From: Aselliscus stoliczkanus
Lineage: Eukaryota > Chordata > Mammalia > Chiroptera > Hipposideridae
Assembly (NCBI GenBank): GCA_033961575.1
Contig: CM066740.1
Coordinates: 61,449,213 to 61,513,212, forward strand
DNA length: 64,000 bases
Direction of reading: 5' to 3'
A program made the position numbers and the translations under genes. The notes under the pieces are model-generated. The model did not search any database, had not been told where the DNA came from, and was given only the letters and a program-made list of their open reading frames with translations. This document shows positions 1 through 12,590 of this stretch, piece after piece. The first letter of the stretch is position 1, and each line of letters opens with the position of its first letter.

Positions 1-539
1 GCGAATGGATTTCTGGCTCCAGGCCTCTTGTCCTGTGCTTGGACCTGTGGTGAAGGTGGGAATGTGGACCCCTCCCCACCTCTGCATGCTCTCAGCTGAG
101 TGCTAGGATGCCTTCCTAGACGTTAATAACAGGCTTGACTGCTTGAGGCCTGGACACCAAATTGGAAAGACATTGAGGAGGACAGCATCCTTCCCCAGAA
201 GACCCCTTAGCGTCTTGCAGAAGGTTGCCTTGTCTAGAGGCAGGAACAAGGCTGCTGTCTGTCCCTGCATGGGGTCAGACCAGACTTGAGGACAAAGGAG
301 AGGGCCAGGCAGCTGAAGAAGGCCTCCAAAATTTAACTAAAGGACCTGTTCGCGCTCAGCCTCCCAGACATGAGCGTGAACTGGGTCCACTTCGGGGGAC
401 AACAAATTTGAGAGACGTCGAGGTGGTGTGCGAATGGCAGGACAATGCGGCATTCTGTCTCCTTGACACCTATGTGGTATTCTAAGCTTTGGCCAAGAAA
501 ACATAAACTATAGTGTAGCAGAGGTGGTGGCTGGCTGTG

Positions 540-745
540 GCTGGTGCGATTTGGAGACACACAACCTGCACTTACATCCCAGTTCGGCCGCTCACATCCT
601 GTGTGAGTTCGGCCAAGTTGCACACATGTCGCTGCCTCCATTTACTCTCCTGTAACGTGGAAACTATCACCGTGCAGGGCTTTGATGGGGATTAAATGTG
701 TTATTTGTGAAAGGGCAGCGCAGGCTAGCACATCGGAGGAGAATC
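540..745 (-). repeat. MIR SINE fragment
   Basis: Read on the minus strand this holds a MIR-like body: a partial 'cacaaataacacatttaatcc' region, a 'tttacag-gag-tggaaac' region and a following accession-like 'gttcggccaagttgcaca' segment. The corresponding plus-strand elements in the direct copies lie near 8,165-8,390 and 12,355-12,590. Old, diverged copy; boundaries are approximate. Confidence 0.55.
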
Positions 746-769
746 ATGATGCTTAAAGCTACTGTTGAT

Positions 770-965
770 CTTTTGGAGCACTCAATATGTTCTAGGCACT
801 GTGAGTAAGCAGATGTTGATGGGGTAGTTTCCCAAAATATTCCCATTTTCCAGATGGGAAAACTGAGGCATGGAGAAATTGGATGACTCATGCAAGGACA
901 TCCAAAAGGAGGCAGGATTCAAACCCAGGGCCGCTGTGCTACCAAAGACTGACTCCCAGGAGAAG
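770..965 (+). repeat. MIR SINE
   Basis: The plus strand shows the characteristic MIR order: a 'tctaggcactgt' motif, then 'cccattttccagatgggaaaactgaggca', then a 'gcaggattcaaaccca' region. This is an ancient mammalian tRNA-derived SINE. Matching minus-strand elements lie in the direct copies near 7,960-8,165 and 12,160-12,345. Confidence 0.75.
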
Positions 966-1034
966 CTGCAGGCCATTTGTAACCAAATGCTTGTGATATT
1001 CACCAGCATCAAGGGAGACAAAGTTTACTGGGAA

Positions 1035-1215
1035 CCCAGTATGTACCAGATTCTTCGATATCATACTTGATTTAATCATCACAAGAGCATAATCATTGCC
1101 ATTTCAAAGATGGATTTACTGTGACTCTGATTTAATGCAGTGTGCCTGAAGAACACACAGCCAGGAAGAGGCATAGCCCAGACCTGAATCCAGGTTTGTT
1201 TGCTGGCCTGATGTA
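1035..1215 (+). repeat. MIR SINE fragment
   Basis: MIR-like order on the plus strand: 'gtaccagattctt', 'tgatttaatcatcacaagag', 'cattgccatttcaaagatgga', then 'cagccaggaag' and 'cagacctgaatccagg'. The direct copies hold the complement near 7,700-7,880 and 11,905-12,075. Confidence 0.65.
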
Positions 1216-1469
1216 GAAATCTCGTCTCCAGCCCTGCCCATGTGTCTCTGGAAAGTACAACCTGTGGGGGCCTTTCAGGGATAGGAGGACCTGCAAGGTC
1301 ACAATGGACAGAAAACCTTTATCCCTGTTCAGCATCCATTCCCAGGAGTTCTCCAAAAGCGGCTCACAAATCTCCAGTGATTCAGAGATTACCCCTTTTG
1401 GGACCAGCTGATTAGCTCTAGGGACAGGATGTTAGGACGCAGCTGAGAGTGGCTACGCACCTAGAACAT

Positions 1470-1665
1470 CGAATCCCTGATCCGGGTCAAATCCTTGGCT
1501 ACTCACTATCCAAATGATGCTTGACCAGTTTCCCCATCTCCAAAATGAGGTGGATGCTAACAGCACCCCTAGCTCACAGAGATAACATGATGTTTGAAGG
1601 AGATGGGGAAGACAGTAAAGGGCCCCTAGTAGCAAGTTTACAAACAGTAGTGATTCTTGAGCCAA
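1470..1665 (-). repeat. MIR SINE fragment
   Basis: On the minus strand this reads as a MIR body with 'gctaggggtgctgttagcat', 'ccacctcattttggagatgg' and 'ggaaactggtcaagca'. The direct copies carry it on the plus strand near 7,275-7,440 and 11,475-11,640, where 'gtgcctggtagtatcttcac' is also visible. Confidence 0.65.
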
Positions 1666-2329
1666 GAGTGACTTGTCAATTGACTGCCTGGCCCACTGCT
1701 GATGTTCATGAGCATCAGTTAGGTGAGGAGGCAATCACTAAGGTGCCCTTGAGCTCTAATGAGCAACCAAAGCTTCCCACGCAACCGCAAGTCAGGGCTC
1801 CCTGACCTCTGGGTCTGGTCTGGTGTGAACCCACGCCTCCACATCTGACCTCTGAATACCTGCCCACCCTACATCCAGACCTACTATACAACCCTTCAGT
1901 AACCAGTCCCGCCCTCCTGCCATCCCTTCAGCTCCATCTGCTAATACGTAAAGACCATACTATCAGGACAAATGTCAGGGGTGAGTTTGGCAGGGAAATC
2001 CAGGCTAACTTGGAAAGCTTGCAAGAGGGGTCCTGGGGCTCCCAGACCTTCACTGTCTACTCCGATCTTCATTCCTGCAACCTAACCACAACCAGGTCCC
2101 ATAACGCTGCCCACCTTGAACCCTTCCAGATGCCAAGTCAATTTGATAATCCTCTCAGCTACACAACACTGTGCTGTGTTCACGCCCTCTAAGCCCCCAA
2201 AGGGCATAAACATAGCCCAGTGTTCAGGGCGGTCTGCAAATTTATGGAAACTCTAGCCTGAGGCCCTCAAACAAGACCCAGCACACAATGGACCTCTCGC
2301 AGAGCGAGGCACTAGTGAACAGATTAAAC

Positions 2330-2505
2330 AACATGAGTTTGAGAGACATGAGGCCCATTTCCAACTGCAGGTCTGCCATGAACTGCAGGACTTCAGGCCT
2401 CAGTTTCCTCATCGGTGAAATAGGGATGACACCCACATTCACCTCTCAAGACTGCCATGTGAGGATTCCATAGACAAAACAGATATGAGCTGAAAATAGG
2501 GGCAA
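2330..2505 (-). repeat. MIR SINE fragment
   Basis: The plus strand here shows 'ggcctcagtttcctcatcgg' followed by 'gatgacacccacattcacct', the complement of a MIR central region. Plus-strand equivalents lie near 6,440-6,600 and 10,640-10,800 in the direct copies. Confidence 0.65.
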
Positions 2506-3714
2506 GGGATACTTGATTTGGTTGCATGTGGATACAAGCCAATTGCCATACCTCACATGGATCTATAGGAAATGGGAAATGTCCTCCAAACGCATGGAGT
2601 GATTTTACAGGGCTATCATTTCTACACAAAGAACATCTGCTGTATTACTGATGAGCTCCACTAGGTTTCTAGTAACCCTGAAACTATCTTTCCAACACCC
2701 CACTGTGATAGAATACATTGGGTCAAAGTTGCCTCTCCTGTTGTCATATTTTCTTTTCTTCTGCTGCTGCCTATAAAAACTGTAAAGGGGGAATTTTGAA
2801 TATGGGGCTATGGGACACAGAGTTGGGCTGGACATGGCAGTGGGGGCCATTAGAAAGCCTCTGACCACTCCCTGGTTCTTTGGACGGTTCTGATGATATG
2901 GTGGATGCTCTCACATGCCACTCAGAACCCATCAGGACTGGAGCAAAGCAGTGCTGAAAGAATTGCTTTCCGTTAGGCACAGGGGCCACCTCAGCGGTAC
3001 AGAGAACCTCCCGCATGGTCTCACGCCATCCAGTGTCTGATACTCACGGGGTGTAAAGATCCAACATTCTTGCCAAAATGCAGAACACCTCTGAAGTTAA
3101 TGTCCTCTTGGATCACCCCAAGGTGCTAGATGACAAGGGAGATCACATCATGGCCCAAATATGCCTCTCCTCACTCCCGATTGCTTTCCAACATATCCTC
3201 TGATTTTGGCCCAAAGCACACACCATCACAAACTGCCTCCATGCTCACCTCCAACTCAGCGTCAGCCTCCATTCAAGGACTTCCAATCCATGGCCAGGAT
3301 GTATGAGGAAAGCAGACAAGAGAGATAGGTAGTAAATGATAGTAGTGGGGTGAATCCAGCCTGGCAGGAGGCAGTGGCCTCCCAGATACAGAGTGCAAAG
3401 TATACAGAGCTAAAGGAATGCAGTCAGAAAGTCCTGCCCGGGAGGGGCTGCTAGGCCAATGAGCCACAAGGCAGAAGAATCTAAGTGAGGTGCCAGAGAA
3501 CTGTGAGAGTTGGACCAGAGCAGCCCCATGTGTGGTCAGTCAGCAGCAGCACCAGGTGGGGTTGGGTACAATTCTAAATACTCAGGCCTCAGCTGACACC
3601 TACTGAATCAGAAACTGGGGGTGTTTATCATGCCATCCAGGTGATATCAAGTATACTCAGATGGCAATGGAGGATTTCAGGGGAAGGAGAAGTAGAATGG
3701 AGAGTGGGGAAGAG

Positions 3715-3816
3715 TACCGGCCGAGTGGCGCGGTGGTTAAGCGCTGGCTTGGGAAGCCAGCAGCCCCGATTCAGTCCCTCATATGAGGGCCAGTGACACC
3801 GCCCTCAAAAAAAAAA
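3715..3816 (+). mobile_element. tRNA-derived SINE (monomeric) with poly-A tail
   Basis: A ~100-bp tRNA-derived SINE. Its head is 'ccggccgagtggcgcggtgg' with a box-A-like region, then a box-B-like 'gattcagtccctcatatgag', 'ccagtgacaccgcc' and about 10 A residues. It is flanked by a perfect 16-bp target-site duplication, GGAGAGTGGGGAAGAG, at 3,699-3,714 and 3,817-3,832. The matching positions in the direct duplicon copies (around 5,210 and 9,415) lack the SINE, so it inserted after the duplication. It is not a functional tRNA gene. Confidence 0.92.
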
Positions 3817-4285
3817 GGAGAGTGGGGAAGAGAGGGGGGTGGTTTACACAACAAGTTGCTGTCCCGATATGCTTATGAAAGTCAGCAGTCACAGGCTCCT
3901 GTCCAGGGACACTCTGTACTCCGCCAACCCATTGTTCTAACTTCTCCATCCACCTCTGTCAGCATAGTGTAGGTAAGAGTCCATAGTCCCCCTCTTTTCC
4001 CAGTGAATAGTCAAGGGACACGGAGGGAGCTGCACACTTCCTTGTGGTCTCCCAGCATCCGTTCCTTGCCTGAGTCAATAGCCCTGTTATTAAATCCATC
4101 TTAATGTACTTGGATTGTTGGAAACATCTCTTCCCCATTGGCACTCTAATCCTATAGCAGCATTGTGTCAAGTCCAAACTCTGCAGAACAGAGTAGGTTG
4201 TCTTGTTATTTGTGGATCCTGGACCTCAGAAAGGCAGTGCCTATGTGAAGTCCACAAAGCTGTCAATTGTCAATAGGGAGGAGCC

Positions 4286-4745
4286 AATGGCTTTCTGGCT
4301 CTAGGCCTCTTGTCCTGTTCATGGACCTGTGGAGAAGGTGGAATGTAGCACCAAGTGATGACCCCTCCCCACCTCTGCAAGCTCCCAGCTAAGTGCTAGG
4401 ACACCTCCCTGCATGATAATAACAGGTTTGACTGCCTGAGGCCTGGACAACAAATTGGAAAGACATTGAGGATGACCCCTGAGAGTCTTGCAGAAGGCTG
4501 CCTTGTCTAGCGGCAGGAAAAAGGCTGCTGTCTACCCCTGAAGTGGGCCAACTATCACAGGAGACAGACCAGAATTGTGGACAAAGGAGAAGGCCTCCAA
4601 AATTCAACTCAACCACATTATCACTCTCACTCTCCCAGACATGGGCTTGAACTTGGTAAGTTCGGGGCCAACAGATTGGAGGGACATCGAGGTGGTGTGG
4701 GAATGGCAGAAGAGCCAATGTCGCACTGTGTCTCCTTCACACCTG
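4286..4745 (-). repeat. Duplicon 1, truncated inverted copy
   Basis: This segment repeats 1-~480 in the same orientation. Shared phrases include 'ctaggcctcttgtcctgttc', 'ctgcctgaggcctggacaac' and 'gagggacatcgaggtggtgt'. It stops abruptly near 4,745 within 'cacacctgtgtggt', where the sequence turns into the start of a direct-orientation copy. It is therefore the end portion of a second inverted unit, cut at an inversion junction. Confidence 0.8.
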
Positions 4746-6439
4746 TGTGGTCGTCTCTTCTCTATTGCCAATTGACAGCCTGTGTGAACTTGAGTTAGGC
4801 ATGGCCCTTTCTGAGGTTCAGGATCCACAATGAAACTGTCAACCTTCTCTGCCCTGCAGAGTTTGTACTTGACACAATGCAGGTGTACAATTGGTGTGCC
4901 AACTGGGAAGAGATGGTTCCAACCAACCAAGTTCATTAAGGTGGATTTAATAAAGGGGCTATTGACTAAGGCAAGAACGGATGCTGGGAGACCGGAAGGA
5001 AGGGTGCAACTCTTCCCCTTCCCCATGACCATTAACTGGGGCCAGAGGGGGACTAGGGACTCTTACCTACCATAGGCAAATGGAGGTGTGTGGAGAAGTT
5101 ACAAGGCGTGACTGGGTACGGAGCATCCCTGGAGGAGAGCCTGTGACTGCTGTCTCTTCCCGAAGTATATAAGGACAGCAACTTGTTTGACAACGTCCCC
5201 CCTCCTTTCTCCACTCTCCATTGACCTTTGCTTTCCCCTAAAATCCTCTATTGCAATCTGAGCCTGCTTAATATCACCTGCATGGCTTGATAAACACCAC
5301 AAGTTTCTGATTCAGTGGGTATGGGCTGAGGCCTGAGTATTTAGAGTTGAACCTATTCCCAGCTGCTGCTGCTGCTGCTGACTGACCACACATGGGGCTG
5401 CTCTGGTCCAACTCTCACAGTTCTCTGGCACATCTCTTAGCTTTTTCTGCCTTGTGGCTCTTTGGCCTAGCAGCCCCTCTTGGGCAGGACTTTCTGAATC
5501 CACTCCTTTAGCTCTCCATACTTTGCACTCTGTATCTGGGAATCCACTGCCTCCTGCCAGGCTGAATTCACCCCACCTGCATCGTTTACTACCTATCTCT
5601 CTTGTCAGCTGTCCAGATACATCCTGGCCATGGCTTGGCAGTCCTTGATGAGAGGCTGACGCTGAGTTGGAGGTCAGCATGCAGGCAGTTTGTCATGGTG
5701 TCTGCTTGGGGACAAAACCAGAGGACATGTATGTGGGAAAGCACTCAGGAGTGAGAAGAGGCAGAAGTTGGGCCATGATGTGATCTCGCTTGTCAGCCAG
5801 CACCCTGGGGAGTTCCAAGAGGATATCAACTTCAGAGCCGTTCTGGGTTTTGGCAAGTATGTTGGATCTATACACCCCGTGAGTATCAGGCACTGGACGG
5901 CGTGAGACCATGCGGGAGGTTCTCTGTACCACCGCGGTGTCCCCTGTGCCTAAGAGACAGCAATTCTCTCAGCACTGGTGGCCTGCAGTCCTGATGAGAT
6001 CTCATTGGCATGTGAAAGCATCCACCATATCATCAGAACCCGTCCAAAGAACCAGGGAGGGGTCAGAGGCTTTCTCATGGCCCCCACTGCCCTGTCCAGC
6101 CCAACTCTGTGTCCCATAGCCCCGTACCCAAAATTCCCCCTTTACAGTTCTAATGTGAAGCTGCAGAAGAAAAGAAAATATGACGACAGGAAAGGGAACT
6201 TTGACCCGAAGGGTTCTAACACATTGGGGTCTTGGAAAGATAGTTTCCGGGTAACTAGGAACCTACAGGAGCTCATCAGGTATATAGCAGGTGTATTGGT
6301 GTCCGAACGATAACCCTGTAAAATCACTCCATGGGTTTGGAGGACATTTCCCATTTCATTTTGATCCATGGGAGGTATGGTAATTGACTTGTATCCACAT
6401 ACCACAATCTGAAGTATACCTTGCCCCTTTGTTCAGCTC

Positions 6440-6600
6440 ATATCTGTTTCGCCTATGGAATCCTCACAGGGCAGTCTTAAGAGGTGAATATGGGTGTCAT
6501 CCCCATTTCAGCAATGAGGAAACTGAGGCCTGAAATCCTCCAGTTCATGGCAGTCCTTGAGTTGGACATGGGCCTCATGTCTCTCAAACTCATGTTGTTT
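6440..6600 (+). repeat. MIR SINE fragment
   Basis: Shows 'ggaatcctcacagggcagtc', 'gtcatccccatttcagcaat' and 'gaggaaactgaggcctgaaa' in MIR order. Confidence 0.7.
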
Positions 6601-7274
6601 AGGCAGTTCACCCGTGCCTCGCTCTGTGTGCTACCCATGGTGTGCTGGGTCTCGTTTGAGGGCCTCAGCCTAGGGTTCCCATAATCCTGCAGACCGCCCT
6701 GAACACTGGGCTGTGTTTCTTCCCTTTGGGGGCTTAGAAGTCATCAACACAGCACAGTGTTGGGGGGCTGAGAGGATTATCGAGTTGATTTGGCACCTGG
6801 TAGTGTTCGAGGTTGGCAGCATTAGGGTACCTGGTTGCGGGTAGGTTGCAGGAACGAGGAGGGGAGTCAGCCAGGGCAGGCCTGGGAGGCCCAGGAGCTC
6901 TCTTGCAGGCTTTGCAGATTAGCCTGGATTTCCCTGCTGAACTCCCTCCTGATTGTATGGTCTTTACATATTTGCAGTGGGAGCTGCAGGGATGGCAGGA
7001 GGGTGGGGCTGGTTTCCGAATGGTTGCAGGGTAGGTCTGGAGGTGGGGTGAGCAGGTGTTCACAGGTCTGATGTAGAGGCGTGGGGTCAGGCCAGAGCAG
7101 ACGCAGAGGTCAGGGAGGCCCTGACTTGCGGTTGTGTGGGAGGCTTTGGTTGCTCAATAGAGCTCAAGGGCACCTTAGTGATTGCCTCCTCACCTAACTG
7201 ATGCTCATGAGCATCAGCTGTGGGCCAGGCAGTGAACTGACACGTCACTCTTGGCTCAAGAATCACCACTGTTT

Positions 7275-7440
7275 GTAAACTTGCTACTAGGCGCCAGGTA
7301 CTGTCTTCACAATCTCAATGAAGCCTCATGATTCCTCTGTGAGCTAGGGGTCTGTTAGCATCCACCCCACTTTGGAGATGGGCAAACTGGCCCAGCATCA
7401 TTTGGATAGTGAGCAACCAAGGATTTGACCCCTTATCTGC
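7275..7440 (+). repeat. MIR SINE fragment
   Basis: Shows 'ggcgccaggtactgtcttca', 'ctctgtgagctaggggtct' and 'ccccactttggagatgggca' in MIR order, ending near 'ggatttgacccc'. Confidence 0.65.
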
Positions 7441-7959
7441 GATTGCACATTCTGGGTGCATAGCTCCTCACAGGATGTCGTCCTGACATCCTGTCCCTAG
7501 AACTAATCAGCTGGTCCCAAAAGAAGTAAGCTCCGGATCATTGGAGATTTGTGAGCAGCTTTTTGAGGACTCCTGGGCATGGATGCTGAAACGGGATAAA
7601 GGTGTCCTGTCCATTGCGACCTTTCAGGTCCCCCACCCCTGAAAGGCCCCCACAGGTTGTGGTTGGCAGAGACACATGGGCAGGGCTGGAGACGAGTTTT
7701 ACATCATCAGGCCAGCAGATAGATCTGGATTCAGGTCCAGGCTGTGCCTCTTCCTGGCTGTGTGTCCTTCAGACATTCGGCATAAAATCAGAGGCCTCAG
7801 TTTATCCATCTTTGGAATGGCAATGATCATGCTCTTATGATGATTCAATCAAGTAGTATATCAAAAGCATCTGGTACATACTGGGTGCCGACTAAACTTT
7901 CTCTCCCTTGAAGCTGGTGAATATCATGAGCATGTGATTCAAAATGGCCTGCAGCTTCT

Positions 7960-8165
7960 ACTGGGAGACAGTTTTTGGTAGCACAGTGGCCCTGAGTCTG
8001 AATCCTGCCTCCTCTTGCATGACCATGCATGAGTCTTCCAAATTATCCAGGCCTCAGTTTCCCCATCTGTTAAATTGGAATATTTTAGGAACCTACCCCA
8101 CGAACTTCTGCTTACACACAATGCCTAGAACATAGTGAGGGCTCCAAAAAGATCAGCAGTTGTTT
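7960..8165 (-). repeat. MIR SINE
   Basis: The plus strand reads 'gtctgaatcctgcctcct', 'ggcctcagtttccccatctg' and 'cacacaatgcctagaacata', the complement of a MIR. Confidence 0.72.
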
Positions 8166-8390
8166 TGAGCATCCTGAAACACCTCCTATGTGCTCGCCTG
8201 GCCTGCCCTTTCACAAATGACACATTTAACCCCCATCAAAGCCCTGCAAGGTGAAAGTTTCCACTTTACGGGAGTGGAAACGGAGGCAGCCGCATGTGTG
8301 CAAGTTGGCCGAACTCACACAGGATGTGATCCGCCGAGCAGGGATGGAAATGCAGGTTGTGTGTCTCCAAATTGCACTGGCCACAGCCAG
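8165..8390 (+). repeat. MIR SINE fragment
   Basis: Plus-strand MIR-like order: 'cctcctatgtgctcgcctgg', 'catcaaagccctgcaaggtg', 'ccactttacgggagtggaaa' and 'gttggccgaactcacacagg'. Confidence 0.6.
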
Positions 8391-10639
8391 GCACCGCCTC
8401 TGCTACCCAATGGGACATGTTTCCTGGGTCAAGGCTTAGAAAACCACACAGGTGTCAAGGAGACAGAATGCCACATTGTCTCTTCTGGCATCCCCACACA
8501 ACCTCGACATGTCTCAAATCTGTTGGCCCCCGAAGTGGACCAAGTTCAAGCCCATGTCTGGGAGGCTGAGAGCGATAATGAGGTTGAGTTGAATTTTGGA
8601 GGCCTTCTCAAGCTGCTTGGCCCTCTCCTTTGAACACAAGTCTGGTCTGTCTCCTGGGATGGTTGGCCTCCGGCAGGGGTAGACAGCAGCCTTGTTCCTG
8701 CCACTAGACAAGGAAGCCTTCTGCAAGACACTCAGGGGTCTTCTGGGGAAGGAGGCTGTCACCCTCAATGTCTTTCGAATTTGGTGTCCATGCCTCAGGC
8801 AGTCAAGCCCGTTATTAACCTCTAGGGAGGCATCCTAGCACTCAGCTGAGAGCATGCAGAGATGGGGAGGGGTTCTCACTCCGTGCTACATTCCTACATT
8901 CACCACAGGGCCGTGAACAGGACACGAGGCCTGGAGCCAGAAAGCCATTGGCTCCTCCCTATTGCCAATTGACAGCCCGTGTGACCTTGAGTTAAGCATT
9001 GCCCTTTGTGACGTTCAGGATCCACAACGAAACAGACAAACTTCTCTGCTCTGCAGAGTTTGGACTTGACACAATGCAGGTGTACAATTAGAGTTCCAAC
9101 GGGGAAGAGATGGTTCCAACCAACCAAGTACATTAAGGTGGATTTAATAAAGGGGCTATTGACGAAGGCAAGGAACGGATGCTGGGAGACCACAAGGAAG
9201 GGTGCAGCTCCTCACCTTCCCCATGACTATGAACTGGGGCCAGAGGGGGTATGGATTCTTACCTATCCTAGGCTGACAGAGGTGGGTGGAGAAGTTAGAA
9301 GAAGGGGCTGGCCAAGTATGGAGGGTCCCTGGATGGGAGCCTGTGACTGCTGTCTCTTGCTGAAGCATATGGGGACAGCAACTGGTTTGATAACCTCCCC
9401 ACTCCCTTCTGCACTCTCCATTCTCCTTTTCCTTCCTCAGAAATCCTCTATTGCCATCTGGGCATGCTTGATATCACCTGCATGGATTGAGAAACACCCC
9501 CAGTTTCTGATTCAGTAGGTATGGGCTGAGGCCTGAGTATTTAGAGTTGAGCCTATTCCCAGCTGCTGCTGCTGCTGACTGACCACACATGGGGCTGCTC
9601 TGGTCCAACTCTCACAGTTCTCTGGCAACTCTGTTAGCTTTTTCTGCCTTGTGGCTCATTGGTCTAGCAGCCCCTCCCGGGCAGGACTTTCTGATTCCAT
9701 TCCTTTAGCTCTCCATACTTTGCACTCTGTATCTGGGAGGCCACTGCCTCCTGCCAGGCTGAATTCACCCGACCTGCATCGTTTACTACCTATCTCTGTT
9801 GTCTGCTGTCCAGATACATCCTGGCCATGGCTTGGCAGTCCTTGATTAGAGGCTGATGCTGAGTTGGAGGTCCGCATGCAGGCAGTTTGTGATGGTGTGT
9901 GCTTGGGGCCAAAACCAGAGGACATGTATGTGGGAAAGCAATCAGGAGTGAGGAGGGGCAGAAGTTGGGCCATGATGTGATCTCCCTTGTCAGCCAGCAC
10001 CCTGAGGAGTTCCAAGAGGATATGAACTTCAGAGCCGTTCTGGGTTTTGGCAAGTATGTTGGATCTTTACACCCCGTTTGTACCAAGCACTGGACGGCGT
10101 GAGACCATGTGGGAGTTTCTCTGTACCGCTGAGGTGGCCCCTGTGCATAAGGAACAGCAGTTCTCTCAGCACTGGTGGCCTGCAGTCCTGATGGGATCTG
10201 ATTGGCACATGACAGCATCCACCATATTATCAGAACACGTCCAAAGGGCCAGTGAGGGGTCAGAGTCCTTCTCATGACCCCCACAGCGCTGTCCAGCCTA
10301 ACTCTGTGTCCCTTAGCCCCGTACCCAAAATTCCCTCTTTACAGTTCTAAAGGGCAGCTGCAGAAGAAAAGAAATTATGACGACAGGAAAGGGAACTTTG
10401 ACCCAAACACTTCTCACAGATTGGGGTCTTGGAAAGATAGTTTCCGGGTGACTAGAAACCTACAGGAGCTCATCAGGTATATAGCATGTGTACTTGGTGT
10501 CCAAACGACAACCCTGTAAAATCACTCCATGGGTTTGGAGGACATTTCCCATTTCATTTTGATCCAGGTGAGGTATGGTAATTGGCTTGTATCCACATGC
10601 TACCCTCTGAAGTATACCTTGCCCCTTTGTTCAGCTCAT

Positions 10640-10800
10640 ACCTGTTTCGCCTATGGAATCCTCACCAGGGCAGTCTTGAGAGGTGAATATGGGTGTCATC
10701 CCCATTTCACCAATGAGGAAACTGAGACCTGAAGTCCTCCAGGTCATGGGAGTCCTTGAGTTGGACATTGGCCTCATGTCTCTCAAACTCACGTTGTTTA
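10640..10800 (+). repeat. MIR SINE fragment
   Basis: Shows 'gtcatccccatttcaccaat' followed by 'gaggaaactgagacctgaag'; this is the copy-3 counterpart of the element at 6,440. Confidence 0.68.
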
Positions 10801-11474
10801 GGCAGTTCACTCGTGCCTCGCTCTGTGTGCTGCCCATGGTGTGCTGGCTCTCCTTCGAGGGCCTCAGCCTAGGGTTTCCATAATCCTGCAGACCACCCTG
10901 AACGCTGGGCTCTGTTTATTCCCTTTGGGGTCTTAGAGGGTGTGAATACAGCACAGTGTTGGGGGGCTGAGAGGATTATCGAGTTGATTTGGCACCTGGT
11001 AGTGTTCGAGGTTTTCAGCATTAGGGTACCTGGTTGTGGGTAGGTTGCAGGAATGAGGAGGGGAGTAGACAGGGCAGGCCTGGGAGGCCCAGGAGCCCTC
11101 TTGCAGGCTTTGCAGATTAGCCTGGATTTCCCTGCTGAACTCCCTCCTGATTGTATGGTCTTTACATATTTTTAGTCGGAGCTGAAGGGATGGCAGGAGG
11201 GTTGTGCTGTTTTCTGAATTTTTGTAGGTTTCGTCTGCAGATGGGGTGAGCAGGTGTTCACAGGTCTGATATAGAGGCTTGGGGTCAGGCCAGGGCAGAC
11301 GGAGAGGTCACAGAGGCCCTGACTTGCGTTTGGTTGGGAAGCTTTGGTTGCTCAATAGAACTCAAGGGCCCCTTAGTGATTGCCTCCTCACCTAACTGAT
11401 GCTCATGAACATCAGTTGTGGGCCAGGCAGTGAACTGACATGTCACTCTTGACTCAAGTATCACCACTGTTTGT

Positions 11475-11640
11475 TAACTTGCTACTATGTGCCTGGTAGT
11501 ATCTTCACAATCTCAATGAAGCCTCATATTTCCTCTGTGAGCTAGGGGTCTATTAGCATCCACCCCACTTTGGAGATGGGCAAACTGGCCCAGCATCATT
11601 TGGATAGTGAGCAACCAAGGATTTGACCCCTTATCTGCGA
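11475..11640 (+). repeat. MIR SINE fragment
   Basis: Shows 'ctatgtgcctggtagtatct', 'cctctgtgagctaggggtct' and 'ccccactttggagatgggca'. The first motif is better preserved here than at 7,275. Confidence 0.66.
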
Positions 11641-12159
11641 TTCCACGTTCTGGGTGCATAGCCCCTCTCAGCTGCGTCCTGACATCCTGTCCCTAGAACT
11701 AATCAGCTGGTCCCAAAAGAAGTAAGCTCCGGATCATTGGAGATTTGTGAGCAGCTTTTTCAGGACTCCTGGGAATGGATAATGAAATGCGATAAAGGTT
11801 TCCTGTCCTTTGCGAACTTTCAGGTACCCCACCTCTGAAAGGCCCCCGTAGGTTGTGGTTGGCAGAGACACATGGGCAGGGCTGGAGATGAGAGCTTTAC
11901 ATCATGCCAGCAGATAGATCTGGATTCAGGTCCAGGCTGTTCCTCTTCCCGGCTGTGTCCTTCATGTATATGGCAGAAAATCGGAGGCCTCATTTTATCC
12001 ATCTTTGGAATGGCAATGATCATGCTCTTATGATGATTAAATCAAGTATTATATCAAAAGCATCTGGTACATACTAGGTGCCGACTAAACTTTCTCTCAG
12101 TTGAAGCTGGTGAATATCATGAGCATGTGATTCAAAATGGCCTGCAGCTTCTACTGGGA

Positions 12160-12345
12160 GACAGTCTTTGGTAGCACAGTGGCCCTGGGTGTGAATCCTG
12201 CCTCCTATTGCATGCCCATGCATGAGTACTCCAATTTCTCCAGGCCTCAGTTTCCCCATCTGGAAAATGGTAATATTTTGAGAACCTACCCCATGAACTT
12301 CTGCTTACACACCATGTCTAGAATAGTAAGCGCTCCAAAAAGATC
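12160..12345 (-). repeat. MIR SINE
   Basis: The plus strand reads 'gtgtgaatcctgcctcctat', 'ggcctcagtttccccatctg' and 'ttacacaccatgtctagaat', the complement of a MIR; counterpart of 7,960-8,165. Confidence 0.7.
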
Positions 12346-12354
12346 AGCAGTTGC

Positions 12355-12590
12355 TCTGAGCATCCTAAAACACCTCCTATGTGCTCGCCTGGCCTGCCCT
12401 TTCACAAATAACTCTTTTAACCCCCATCAAAGCCCTGCAAAGTGAAAGTTTCCACTTTATGGGAGTGGAAACGGAGCCATCCGCATGTGTGCAAGTTGTC
12501 CGATCTCACACAGGGTGTGAGCAGCTGAGCAGGGATGGAAATGCAGGTTGTGTGTCTCCAAATTGCACCGGCCACAGCCAGGCACCGCCT
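12355..12590 (+). repeat. MIR SINE fragment
   Basis: Counterpart of 8,165-8,390, with 'catcaaagccctgcaaagtg' and 'ccactttatgggagtggaaa'. Confidence 0.58.

Larger units (their letters stand above)
1..4285 (-). repeat. Duplicon 1, copy 1 (inverted, ~4.2 kb unit)
   Basis: This stretch reads as the reverse complement of 4,746-8,950 and of 8,951-13,075. Its left end (GAATGGATTTCTGGCTCCAG) is the complement of the end of copy 2 near 8,925-8,945. Its right end near 4,258-4,285 is the complement of the start of copy 3 near 8,940-8,975. The CAG-rich tract near 3,541 is the complement of the GCTGCTGCTG tract at 5,360. The unit carries old MIR elements in both orientations and no long coding frame, so it looks like a duplicated non-coding segment. 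It lies next to a second, truncated inverted copy. No gene was recognised. Confidence 0.85.
4746..8950 (+). repeat. Duplicon 1, copy 2 (direct)
   Basis: Begins near 'tctctattgccaattgacag' and aligns with 8,951-13,075 at a nearly constant offset of ~4,200 bp. Agreement is high by eye, with scattered substitutions and small indels. It is the reverse complement of copy 1. Contents are anonymous sequence plus MIR fragments (near 6,440-6,600 +, 7,275-7,440 +, 7,700-7,880 -, 7,960-8,165 -, 8,165-8,390 +). Open frames shared by the copies are short and differ in length between copies. No coding gene is supported. Confidence 0.85.

Noticed and set aside
4604..5032. 142-codon minus-strand frame at the duplicon turn
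   Set aside because: It crosses the inversion junction near 4,745, so it is an accidental fusion of two duplicon ends.
5978..6313. 111-codon frame shared by duplicon 1 copies ('KKRKYDDRKGNFDPK')
   Set aside because: Frame start and end differ between copies and the surrounding sequence is anonymous; no domain recognised.
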